A stretch of 64,000 nt of DNA, taken from positions 316,001-380,000 of the forward strand of contig JAFMOC010000050.1 of the NCBI GenBank assembly GCA_019802505.1. The letters are read 5' to 3'. The DNA is from Corydoras sp. C115 (lineage: Eukaryota > Chordata > Actinopteri > Siluriformes > Callichthyidae). The translations under genes and the position numbers were made by a program. Numbering within the stretch: the first letter of the stretch is position 1; each line of letters begins with the position of its first letter. This document shows positions 45,903 through 55,022 of the stretch, one piece after another. The notes beneath the pieces are model-generated. The model made no database searches, was not told the DNA's origin, and saw nothing but the letters and a program-made list of their open reading frames with translations.

Positions 45903-46559
45903 ATAAGATGAAAGAAGCCAAAAAAGATGGAAGGAGAAATGGAGAGAGAAAAGAAAGTCATCTCAAAAGTAGGTAAGCTCTTGTCTTATCGAACTGATTT
46001 CTTCCCAAAGATCAGATTTGACTCATTAAAATCATAAGCCAACAATTTACTATATAGCATAACGATACTATAATGCTATCAATAAAATTTTTAATAAAAT
46101 AGTTGACGAAACAGAATTCCAAATTAGATCCTCATCTATTCTGACATGCACATTGTTTCACCTGTTCTAATGGACAAGGGGTCAGAGGTATGTGAAAGTC
46201 AGTGCAGGGTGACTCATAGACCCCCTGAGTCATCCTCAATGACACAAATCAATGCCAAGCGTATCGTTTTCATCTCTGTCCCTTTGTGATGATAAATTCT
46301 CCTTCACTCACATCAAGGTGTCCTTTTTATCTCTGCCTCATTTTCTTCTCTCGCTTTCTCCCACCAGCCTCTCTGTGTTTTATTGTGCCGTTCACCCTTT
46401 CGGCTTCCTGTGTGCATCTGTGTGTGCATACATCATCCCTTATCCATCTTCTGCGAGTGTTTGTGTGTATCTGCCTGCCTTTATACGGCAGGCAGCGGGT
46501 GCACTTGTTGACCCTACTCCATCTCTGCATCTCTCAGTCAGTATACTGGCATGCTGAAG
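45903..46559. other. Unique DNA with a pyrimidine-rich stretch
   Basis: 46260-46560 is rich in C and T on the plus strand and carries overlapping frames of 101 and 122 codons, rich in Ser/Leu/Cys, with no family motif. I read it as low-complexity non-coding sequence flanking the candidate enhancer that follows. Confidence 0.4.
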
Positions 46560-46780
46560 AACAGAGCAATCCGTTCTCCTCCCTCTCCTCAGTCACCAGC
46601 ATGCCCGAGGGTGACGGCTCCTCCACAAGAGCCGCTCTCCAGTTAATTAGCTAATTAGCAGCTCTGCTCAGCTGGCCATAGCTCTGTGACTCACCCCAAT
46701 AGGCCTGCCGCTCTTGCTACAAAGACAGTCAGGCAGTCACAAATTACCTCCTGACACATGGAATAAAATATAAGCATCGG
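46560..46780. promoter_or_regulatory. Candidate enhancer with homeodomain palindrome
   Basis: taattagctaatta at 46644-46657 is a perfect 14-bp palindrome containing two TAATTA homeodomain cores. It is followed closely by an E-box CAGCTG (46669-46674), and by tgtgactcacccc with an AP-1-like half. The surrounding sequence is repeat-free and GC-balanced (agcatgcccgagggtgacgg at 46599-46618). This grouping is typical of developmental enhancers; no conservation data are available. Confidence 0.42.
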
Positions 46781-46806
46781 CGAGTGTGCGTGTACGTTGG
46801 TACGTG

Positions 46807-46830
46807 TATGTGTGTGTGTGTGTGTGTGTT
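46807..46830. repeat. Short (TG)n run
   Basis: About 12 TG units between the two candidate enhancers. Confidence 0.9.
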
Positions 46831-46929
46831 GCACCAAATAGCAGGTCGTGGATGGACTGAAGAAAGGTCAACGAGAGGTAGTGTAATGAGCTGAGCTGGA
46901 AAAGGGGCAGCGGGTTCGCCTCTGAAAGC

Positions 46930-47280
46930 TTTTCTACTCTAATGCCGCCTATGTATGGACGTATTTCTCGAACTCTGCATGCAAATAAAGTAGGGCTTTA
47001 ATTAAGCCCTCAAATTAATGACAGAAATGGGCCACAGACACCATATAAGGGGCCGTTTGACATTTCCCACCAAAACCTAAAGCCCATAAACAAAGTTCAT
47101 CAAAAATGGATGTGAATCGTGCCTGAAAACCGCATCGCCTTCAGAGCGTGTCGGCTAATAGAGAGTTTCATTCATGAAGAATGCAGCCATACATCAACGT
47201 GGAAGCCCATTTCAATATATGCATGAGCCTCAGAAATACTGTAAGGCTTGGCTGACCCGAGGCGACACGGCTTTTCAACA
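46930..47280. promoter_or_regulatory. Strongest candidate conserved non-coding element
   Basis: An octamer ATGCAAAT at 46979-46986 (POU-factor type) stands six bases before agggctt-taatt-aagccct (46992-47010), a hairpin-like inverted repeat with a TTAATTAA centre, followed by caaattaatgacag. Repeat-free sequence continues through caccatataaggggccgttt and atatatgcatgagcctcaga. No open frame spans it. The density of homeodomain and POU motifs and its uniform, complex texture are what one sees in deeply conserved vertebrate elements. Confidence 0.5.
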
Positions 47281-47581
47281 ACAATAACTAGTTTTTAAAA
47301 TTCAGTACGTGTTTCAACGGTGACTGCTAATGTCACTGCCGATAACATACTTTGATTTTTATAAATGCGCTATTAAAGCAATTTCTTTTAGGCTAGAATA
47401 TATAAATAGGCAGCTATTCAGCTATCAAGCCCACAGCCATGAATCTTTACCTTATATTCAATTTTCTTTAAGGCACTACTTTATTTTATATGACAGTTTC
47501 AACACCATGCAGAGGAAGTGTGCAAGTCATACTGTAATAGCAAAAAGGAATCTTAGCAATACATTAAATAAAGCGAGAAAA
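47281..47581. other. Unique AT-rich DNA
   Basis: A 90-codon frame (47330-47602) ends in the next SINE and is not convincing. Confidence 0.45.
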
Positions 47582-47880
47582 TGGGGCGGCATGGTGGCTT
47601 AGTGGTTAGCATTTTCGCCTCTCAGTGCTGGAGATCTAGGTTCGAATCCCAATCTGGTTTCATGTTTTCCCCGTGCCTGTGTGGGTTTCCTCCAGGTTCT
47701 CTGGTTTCCTCCCACAATCCAAAAACATGGATTTAAGGTAAACTGAATGGTTGCCTTGTATAGTTTTTGTGTGCGACTGTGTGAGTGAGTGTGCCAAATT
47801 GGCGCCCTGCCCTTGGTGTATCTGCCTAGCGCCCAAAATGATCTCCTCTGGATGGGCATGGGAAACAACCCTTGCAAAAC
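47582..47880 (+). mobile_element. V-SINE, tail missing
   Basis: Head ggggcggcatggtggcttag at 47582-47601, ctaggttcgaatcccaatct at 47637-47656, the central domain with a 10-bp gap, tgtatctgcctagcgcccaa at 47818-47837, ggatgggcatgggaaacaac, ending near ttgcaaaac. Confidence 0.87.
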
Positions 47881-48162
47881 TCTTATTCACATTGAACAGA
47901 GCAATACAAATATGGGTATGCCTTGTTAACTAAAAGGTCAATAGAATGCCTGTAAGGGTTTAAGTTGATAGAAAGATTATAATGTCCCACACCCCTCCGT
48001 ATTAATGTGGTGAGTAGAAATGCATGTCCGAAAGTACAACATTTCAAAATTTGAGGCTGTTCTAATGGCAAAGTAAGGCCCTACCCCATGTTCACAAAAA
48101 TGTGCTTAGTGAGTTCATGTCATTAAATAAAAAAATATATTTTACAACAGCTGAATACAGTC

Positions 48163-48347
48163 TGTGATGTGGTATCTCATTGGTTAGGGTGTAAGGTTAT
48201 CAATCTAAAGGTTGTGGGCTTGAATCCCTCATTGTTCCACAGGTGCTGTATGGCCAACCCTGTGTTCTGACCCCAAGCATCAAGTTGTACTTTAAAATAC
48301 TCTAAGTCACTTTGGAAATGTCTACTAATTGACTAAATGTAAATGTA
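48163..48347 (+). mobile_element. SINE-B with internal deletion
   Basis: gatgtggtatctcattggtt at 48166-48185, ggttgtgggcttgaatccct, then direct passage to cattgttccacaggtgctgt (the gtccttgagcaagacc block is deleted), and tail agtcactttggaaatgtcta at 48304-48323. Confidence 0.78.
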
Positions 48348-48355
48348 AGATGCAG

Positions 48356-48633
48356 TGGACAATGTAGGATTGCCCCACAGTCCAAAAACATGGATTAAAG
48401 GGAAATCGGCTGCACTAAATTGGCTCTGTATAGTGTGTGTGTTGCCAGCAATGGATTGGCACCCTGTGCATCTGAGTGTATCTGCCCAGTGTTCGAAATG
48501 CTCTTCTCTGGTTGGGCATGGGGAACCCTTCATGGGCATGGGGATGGGGAACCTCCCATTGTACATGGGCATGGGGGAACCCCCCCTCCATCACTTGACA
48601 CAAGTATAGGATTAAATAGAAGATAATTAGATG
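48356..48633 (+). mobile_element. V-SINE, 5' truncated, with a tandem GGCATGGGGA block
   Basis: Starts gattgccccacagtccaaaa at 48369-48388, passes gattggcaccctgtgcatct, then a run of three to four diverged gggcatgggga(t/a) units at 48513-48575 in place of the single copy in other elements. Tail agataattagatgagatg. Confidence 0.83.
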
Positions 48634-48839
48634 AGATGAAAATAGGAAAATTTGGATTTTATTTTGACACCTGATTATTTACATAGCTTGTTTAAGCTGT
48701 AGTTTTTGTAAAGAAGAGATGAAGTGTGTATAGATAAAACCATGTGTCATTTAAAACACCTGTATGATAATATTTTATTCCACCCCTCCAAACATACTAG
48801 TTAAAGTCTGTTTTATGTGAAGTAGTTAAAGTAAAAAAC
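48634..48839. other. Unique AT-rich DNA
   Basis: Short spacer; nothing recognised. Confidence 0.4.
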
Positions 48840-49480
48840 GAGCAGACGTTGCCCAGAAGTGGTCAATGAAAAATCGATGAATTATGAAAGGCCATAAAAC
48901 AGACATCAGCGTTCACCCAAATGGTTTGCAGTGAGTGTCGGCATGCGATGCTTAATGCAGGAGCCTGCAGTGCTTCTCACAGTCGCTTAGACTTGCGGTG
49001 TCATGTTCATCAATAAACATTCTTCTCAGTTTCACTGGCTGCTTGTGAAAGCTGTCTGCGAGTATACTATGTAAACACTCGGCTCAGACTTATGAACCAC
49101 GGGGAATTACAGGAAGCCGCTTCTGCAGCTGAAAAAGGAACAGTTTGTATTGTGGCAATGCTGTAGCTGTGATACCTCAGGAATGCTGGGTAAAATCAGT
49201 CAGGGCCCGGTGCCCGAACTCTTCTCATGGAAGCAGAAGTAATAAACGTGCTCATAGGAAGTGTCGCCGGCTGACAGGAGCACCCGGGCCATTTCCTTGC
49301 ACTGTTACAGAGCTCAAGGGGCGTCCGGTCTCAATCACGTTTCTGGCTTCTGTGCCTGATTGGAAATGCACATGCGTCTGCGCCACATTTGTGTTTTGAG
49401 GCTTTGGCAGAAGAATCATAGCCCCTCATTAGTTTCAGTGACGCTACTAGCATTTCCCCCCAGAGTCCTATGAAGAAAGC
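48840..49480. promoter_or_regulatory. Candidate conserved non-coding element
   Basis: Repeat-free, GC-balanced block: gaaaaatcgatgaattatga near 48867-48886, atgttcatcaataaacattc (49003-49022, forkhead-type core), ctcaatcacgtttctggctt (49330-49349). An 84-codon frame at 49145-49399 has no family signal. It borders a CpG-rich segment, so the two may form one regulatory unit. Confidence 0.4.
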
Positions 49481-50060
49481 CGATGATAAATGAGCTTATC
49501 CATCATTATCCGACCAGGGACAGATCAAGCGGGGCAATATTCAGGACGGAAAAAGAGCGGACGACTCGTTCGGAGCACCTCAGGCGAAGACCCTGCGATG
49601 GTGTCGCGCTGATTACTGACGAGTTCGCAACCGAGGCAGACAAATGTTTAGCTGCTTGTTATGCGAGGAGTGTCCAATCGTGGGAAGACAGGCGTGTGGG
49701 CCACTGGATACGACCGAACGGAAGGAGCATTCTTTTTTTTTTTCCTCTCTCTCTCGCTTGCACAATGTCCTTCAGCAGCTGGAAAGGGTGTTTAGACGTC
49801 ATTTCTTCTCCTGTTCTCTCCGAAAGCGCCGCTCCCACTGCCGACCCACCCCTCATTTCCCTCATCTACCCATAAACAGAGCACACCCTTGGCAGGACAT
49901 CAGAAAGAGCAAACAGACAGACTCGCGCACGCACACACCGACACGTGCACATACATCCTCTCCCGTGTGGGGCGAGAAGTCAGGAGTCAGTGCTGCAGTG
50001 TGAGGTCAGCAGTACAATTCATTCTCCCACAGTGTTTGTGTATTGTCATTCAAACGCACC
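49481..50060 (+). promoter_or_regulatory. CpG-rich segment, candidate promoter or CpG island
   Basis: CpG is very frequent at about 49510-49730 (agagcggacgactcgttcgg, gatggtgtcgcgctgattac, tggatacgaccgaacggaag) and again at 49920-49990. Two overlapping plus frames, 130 codons (49483-49875) and 119 codons (49644-50003), cover it. Neither has a recognised domain; both are Arg/Ser/His-rich as expected from GC-rich non-coding DNA. A T11 plus CT-rich tract at 49735-49760 followed by tccttcag resembles a splice acceptor. It could be a first exon or promoter of an unrecognised transcript. Confidence 0.4.
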
Positions 50061-51204
50061 GCGAAGCGTCCAAAGCTATTGCACTCTGACGTTAATGTAA
50101 GCAGGAGAGATCTTCTCCGTTAGGAGAGACTTTACAGAATTTACTGTGTTTACAGGACACGGTGGAGGAAATTTTATGGAACCACCTTCAGAGATGTTGT
50201 GCATCAGAAGGCGAGCTGCAATGTCCTGCGTCACTACCCAGTGCCGTTTCACAATTTGGCCGCTTTGATAACTTTCATGCCAATATTTTAACAAGCTCAT
50301 AACATCAACGTGATGAATAAATACTCCGACGACCGTGTTTAGTAGTTAAATAAACCAGTCGTAAAACATAAGACAAAGTAGACTTAGATGAAACCTAATC
50401 CGTCTAAGAAGTGCAAAGGCCTGGTGAGCTCAGTGAGAGGAAGACAATGCGAGGAAGAGACTGGGTAAAGACTGGGTGCAAAATACTGAACGGTTAATAG
50501 ATTAAGCATATTCAGCAGCATGGCATGGCTTCAAGCTTAGACATTAGGTGGGCACCAGACGTTCTGCTCATATAGGCTTGTAAAAAGCCTAAAATTGGCA
50601 GCTTGCTGGGAGTATAAGTGTGTGAACACTGGAGCAGCTTAAGACAAAGCAAATAGGTCGAAATGGCCTACAGACTATATCGTATATAAGAATTCCCCTC
50701 AGGTGGTCGACTCAAGATAAAGGATGAAATGCCGAATAAAATGTTAATTAGCTAACAAAATTCTGGAGGTTAAAGGAGGAGAAACGATGAAAAAAGAGTG
50801 AGACAAGGGAAATGTGTAAATACCAACAAAGCACATCTGGCTTCTGTTTTACAGCCCCACCTCTACCAGTGCAGGGCAACAAACATGTGTCTGTATATTA
50901 CAGAAGCCAGCTTTGACTACCTCTGATATTGTAACTATAAAAAAACAGGATCTACTAAAGGAGTGAGGAAACCCAGGTAGCCTAGAGCAATGCGGAGGTA
51001 CTCATAAGATGCTGTAATAGAAGCCGCGATTGGTTATATGTATTCCCCACCACAACACCCACACACAAAAAAAGTGGATAAGACAGTCACAAAACCAAAA
51101 TTTAATAAACTATAAGAACAATTGGGGTGAATGTCATAATCAGGTGTTTCGTTGCGTCCCCTTGTCAAAATATGTATGAAATCACGCACGTCATGTATTT
51201 AGAT
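50061..51204. other. Unique DNA
   Basis: No repeat family and no convincing frame. CpG falls away after about 50340. Short A runs near 51067-51073. Confidence 0.45.
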
Positions 51205-51790
51205 TTTACATTTATTGCAGACACTTTTATCCAAAGCGATTTACAAATGAGAGAACACCACAAGTTAATAGTTAAAGAAAAACCATGAGCACTGTAGAAT
51301 TATCAAATCTAATCATTATCTGATCCTGCATATTTTTATATGCATATAAACATATTTGTTTCTTGAAGATGCTAAGCGACTCCGTCTGTCAGAATTGGGA
51401 AGATTGTTCCACCATTGATCAGTGGTGAACATTGAGAGAACATTGAGAGAATTAGCACCACGGTGAGGATGAAGCACTAGACAGCATTCATCACTAGAGC
51501 AAAGTGAACGAGTTGGAGTGTACTTTGAAAATATAGAGTGAAGGTAAAAGGGGGCAGATCCAGAGATCGTCCTGTAGATCAGAGTCAGTGTCTTGTACTA
51601 AATGCAGCAGCTACAGGGAGCCAATGGAAGAGATAGAGAGAGAGGAGTAGTGGAGTGACATGAGTTCATTTAGGTTGGTTGAAGTCGGGCTGCAGAGTTT
51701 AGAATCAGTTGTAGAGGTCTGATGGTGCAAGCTGAGAGACCGGCAAGCAATGCATTACAGTAATTTAACCGGGATAGGATGAGGGTTGAA
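51205..51790 (+). mobile_element. Interspersed repeat R5, longest copy
   Basis: Opens with a SINE/LINE tail in reverse (tgcagacacttttatccaaa at 51217-51236), then gctaagcgactccgtctgtc, cagggagccaatggaagaga (51614-51633), gagtagtggagtgacatgag, aatcagttgtagaggtctga (51704-51723) and cattacagtaatttaaccgg. I know this order from many fish genomes as an interspersed repeat, but cannot name its class. Partial copy at 8450-8780. Confidence 0.5.
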
Positions 51791-51814
51791 CACGAGTGTA
51801 TTTATGCCACTTTA

Positions 51815-52090
51815 CTGCTTACTTTGTGGAAAAGTTTTGGGAAGGCAATTTTTCTTCCAGCAAGACTGTGCCTCGATTCACAAAGCAAGGTCCACAAGGA
51901 CATGATCCTCACAGAGGCTTGACCTCAGCACCAAACACCTTTCAAATAAACTAAAATGGAGATTTAAACCATGTCCTCTTGTCCAACATCAGTGTCTGAC
52001 CATAAAAAGTTTCTTTCCTGATAAACTGCATGTTAATTCACTGATACTCACTCAACTGAGGATTCCCAGGGAGCCCAATATAGGATTCCT
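51815..52090 (+). mobile_element. Tc1-like transposase 3' remnant
   Basis: ttacttgtggaa-type start, then cttccagcaagactgtgcct (51853-51872; FQQDCA-like), cacaaagcaaggtccacaag (51879-51898), gaggcttgacctcagcacca (51915-51934), caaacacctttcaaataaac and tgtccaacatcagtgtctga. It is the last third of the family seen at 26598 and 33003, with the conserved PxxSPDLNPIEH segment eroded. Confidence 0.65.
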
Positions 52091-52457
52091 ATATAAAACT
52101 AGTTGGCTCAGATACCGACTTTGTGACAGCCTTGTGGCACTGAATGGGGGGGGGAGCTTTTAAGTAGAAGTACTTTGAGTCCAGATGTTAATCTCACAGT
52201 GAGGGTTGGCACATACCATCCAAGTTGCTACATGAGATCAAGACAAGCAGCGAATTCAAAAGCTGGTGGAATCTCTAATATTTCTAAACAGTTATTCTGT
52301 GACAACAGCCATAAAAATAACAATGGATGTTGCTGATTATCAGCGGTCCTGCATCTGCTCTATAAATTCTTGTTTTGCAAGTATCTGATTCAAACCATAA
52401 CCAAATAGCAACCATTGGCTTTAGAAGTACAGTATGCAGACCTTTTGAACAGGAATT
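52091..52457. other. Unique DNA
   Basis: A G9 run at 52146-52154; otherwise nothing recognised. Confidence 0.45.
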
Positions 52458-52690
52458 TGAAGTCAAGTTCAAGTATTTTATTTGTCATTGCAACAATATC
52501 AAATGATGTATAGTACATAGCGGAACAAGAAAATGTTCTCCAGGAACAAGGTGCTGCACACAACAGCAATTACACAACTCAGTTAGCTAGTGCAAAAACA
52601 CGAATTACGATGAGTACGAGCCAATACACAGGACAATAAACATTCAAGTAAATGGGAGGGAACAGTGCAGATGGCTCACTAGTGGTGTGA
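52458..52690 (-). mobile_element. LINE 3' tail, type 2, longer copy
   Basis: Plus strand gtcaagttcaagtattttat then ttgtcattgcaacaatatc (52463-52501) is the antisense of a LINE 3' end; inward aacaagaaaatgttctccag, gtgctgcacacaacagcaat and gtgcaaaaacacgaattacg follow. Relative of 12003-12130. Confidence 0.45.
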
Positions 52691-53044
52691 GCCGCAAGGT
52701 GCAAAAATATGTCTGCGGTTATGAATGTAAATAGTGTGTTTTCACCAATGTTTACATCAATTTTGTCCAATTTTTGGTATCAGAAAAGTGTAAGTCTACT
52801 TCTACTGAGCAAACATGCTGCAACTTTTAGTTGATATCAAATGTATTTGGTATGCCAGTCACTCCAAAACCAAAACTTCGTTTCTATAGATCTTTTTTGT
52901 GCTAGAACATTTAATTTAGCTTTAAAGATTAATGAATTATTACAAAAAAATGTAATGCAAATCTGCAAATATAATTTGCTCATTATACTTAGATGTTGGA
53001 GTATTGCTTAAGCATGTATAGCTAAAGATGCTTATTATTATGTT
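52691..53044. other. Unique AT-rich DNA
   Basis: Nothing recognised. Confidence 0.45.
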
Positions 53045-53310
53045 ATATAGGGTTATATTAGGGTTGGGCATGGGTGGGTATTCCCCATGCCCATCCAGGG
53101 GAGAACTAATTAATTGCTGGGCACACCCACTCACACAGACACACACTATAAAGTGCAATTTAGAGCTTTTAATCTACTTTGAATCCATGTTTTTGGACAG
53201 TGTGAGAAACCAGAGAACCCTGAGGAAACCCACGCAGACACAGGGAATACATGGAACTTCCACCCAGATTGGGATTCGAACCTGGATCCTCAGTGCCGAG
53301 AGGTGAACGT
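53045..53310 (-). mobile_element. V-SINE with internal deletion
   Basis: tattccccatgcccatccag at 53079-53098, then gggagaact jumps to attgctgggcacacccactc (the cagatacacccaggacaggg block is deleted), core tgtttttggacagtgtgaga, gggattcgaacctggatcct at 53271-53290, head cut after gaggtgaacg. Confidence 0.82.
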
Positions 53311-53929
53311 AAAATCAACCTATAATAACTGTATAAATAATTTATTATTTTGAGATCCAGTCCCACAACACAGATTTACATAGTATGCAAACCTTATCTA
53401 GCATCATCCAACATGAAACATGGTCGACCCGAACAAAGACGTTTGACTTTTGCGTCATTCTCCTGTCTCATAAATAAGGGCCATAAATAAGACAAAGGAA
53501 GAAACAACAGACCATGAAGCAAGTAGCGCAAAGTCTGAATAAGTAAATAAAACAGAGAAAAGCACCGATATAAACAACGCGTTACAAGTAGGTTCATTAA
53601 AGTTTGAACCACTTGTACTGACCTCCCACTATTTCGATGGCTTACATTAGATCCGTTCTCAGTACTGAGTCAGTACCTCTAACAGGCCTTTGTTACAAAC
53701 CAACAAGGCAGGAAAAATTCAAACCGACAGATTCTTTGGAGTGCCGCACTGATTTTAAATGCTTCCACATGGCATCTGATTATCACTTCATTGCCAGAAT
53801 CTCCTGTTTCTATTGAAAATAATACTTTAACAGCATTCGGTTTGGCAGATATACACATTTCACTGTAATGTCCAGTTTCCCCAACAAGAGAGGCGCAGAA
53901 GAAATTTTCATCCAGTGCTTTTTGGTAAC
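53311..53929. other. Unique DNA, candidate conserved block 53690-53925
   Basis: A 93-codon minus frame (53679-53960) crosses into P1 on the left of its start, so it is not a gene as it stands. The block has catggcatctgattatcact and ctgtttctattgaaaataat, repeat-free. A constrained element or old exon are both possible. Confidence 0.33.
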
Positions 53930-54114
53930 ACTTTCTAAGTGTCTGGTATTCATAATACATTATAAACGCATTTATGTGCTTATTTATAGTGTTATAAAAT
54001 TTGTCCTAAGCCTTTAGTGATGTCCGTAGATGTTCATAATCATGTTCATAAACTGTTATAAAAATTTGACATATGGCTTTATAGCACAAAGTGACAATGC
54101 ATTATAATATGAAC
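53930..54114 (+). mobile_element. Palindromic element P1, left segment of an interrupted copy
   Basis: ggtaacactttctaagtgtc at 53925-53944, cataatacattataaacgca, ttcataatcatgttcataaa, acaaagtgacaatgcattat, ending aatatgaac (54106-54114). That last nonamer is repeated after the SINE insertion at 54506-54514. Confidence 0.82.
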
Positions 54115-54505
54115 TTCATTCATTCATTCGTTCATTCATTCATTTCAACTTCTGCTTAATCCACTACAATATAAGGGTCCCAAGGGTCTTTGTTCTTTGG
54201 GAATTTAAAGGCTTACAACACTGTAAAGCTACTTTGTGACAATGCACTATTGTAAAAAGTGCTATATAAAATAAACGTTTCAGGTGCTGGGCAGATACAA
54301 CCAAGACAGGGCACACACTCACTCTCAAAGACACACAAATATACACTACATGGGGCAATTTAGAGCATTTAATTAACTTTAAATCCATTTTGGACTGTGA
54401 GAGTAATCCAGAGAACATGGAAACTCCACCCAGATTGGGATTTGAACCTGGAAATCCCAGCGCTGAGAGGCAAACATGCTAACCACTAAGCCACCATGTC
54501 ACCCA
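54115..54505 (-). mobile_element. V-SINE inserted in P1, chimeric with a LINE tail
   Basis: Flanked by a 9-bp target-site duplication aatatgaac. Tail (CATT)n at 54116-54148, then cttctgcttaatccactaca; from about 54191 to 54278 an L2-like LINE tail replaces the usual ggggaacc region; the SINE resumes at cgtttcaggtgctgggcaga and continues to the head ending aagccaccatgtcaccc. Confidence 0.88.
54191..54278 (+). mobile_element. L2-like LINE 3' tail inside the V-SINE
   Basis: gttctttgggaatttaaagg, acactgtaaagctactttgt (54218-54237) and gtgctatataaaataaac, the same tail as at 1-172, with its 3' end joined to the SINE body. Confidence 0.68.
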
Positions 54506-54584
54506 AATATGAACGTAATTCAAATTTTTGATTCTTTGGATGTTTAGATAGCTTTATAAAGTATCCATAATGCTTTATAACATT
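54506..54584 (+). mobile_element. Palindromic element P1, middle segment of the interrupted copy
   Basis: Resumes with aatatgaac, then attctttggatgtttagata and gctttataaagtatccataa up to gctttataacatttggc. This order skips the normal centre: the left-arm landmark gtattcataatgctttataa follows the central block directly, implying a rearranged or second left arm. Confidence 0.68.
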
Positions 54585-54828
54585 TGGCACACACTCACAC
54601 ACACAGACACGCACACAAACACACTCTACATGGGGCAATTTTGAAGAACTCAATTGACTTGATCCATGTTTCTGGACTGTGGGAGGAAACCGGAGAACCC
54701 GGAGGAAACCCACACGGACACGGGGAGAACATGGAAACTCCACCCAGATGGGGATTCGAACCGGGAATCCCTAGTGCTGAGAGGCGAAGGTGCTAACCAC
54801 TAAGCCACTGTGCCGCTAAAATCTAAAT
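54585..54828 (-). mobile_element. Second V-SINE inserted in the same P1 copy
   Basis: Starts within the CA linker (ggcacacactcacacacaca), then tgtttctggactgtgggagg at 54668-54687, gaggaaacccacacggacac, gggattcgaaccgggaatcc at 54751-54770, head ending ccactgtgccgc. 3' truncated at the P1 junction. Confidence 0.86.
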
Positions 54829-55022
54829 ATAATAAATAAAATATAATTTATAATGCATTATGTCACTTTTTGTTATAAAGCCTTATGGCATGTCCTTATA
54901 ACACTAAGAGTGTGGCTATGTATATCTATGAACTTTAACAAAGGCTTATGACAAGCATTATAAAGCTTTATGAAAGCTTTATGAAGCTTTATAAATGTGT
55001 TAATAATGCATTATAAATACTG
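54829..55022 (+). mobile_element. Palindromic element P1, right segment of the interrupted copy
   Basis: ataatttataatgcattatg, gttataaagccttatggcat, aacaaaggcttatgacaagc, gcattataaagctttatgaa, ending aatgcattataaatactg; the terminal agtgttacc is lost in a T-rich run. Confidence 0.78.

Noticed and set aside
45665..45976. Cys-Val and Thr-His open frames
   Set aside because: Products of the CA array at 45789-45868.
49644..50003. Homeobox-like LERVFRRHF in a 119-codon frame
   Set aside because: Only nine residues resemble a homeodomain helix, no WFxNRR follows, and an overlapping longer frame competes.
53679..53960. 93-codon minus-strand frame as an exon
   Set aside because: Its start lies in the P1 element and there is no domain match; kept only as a possible conserved block.
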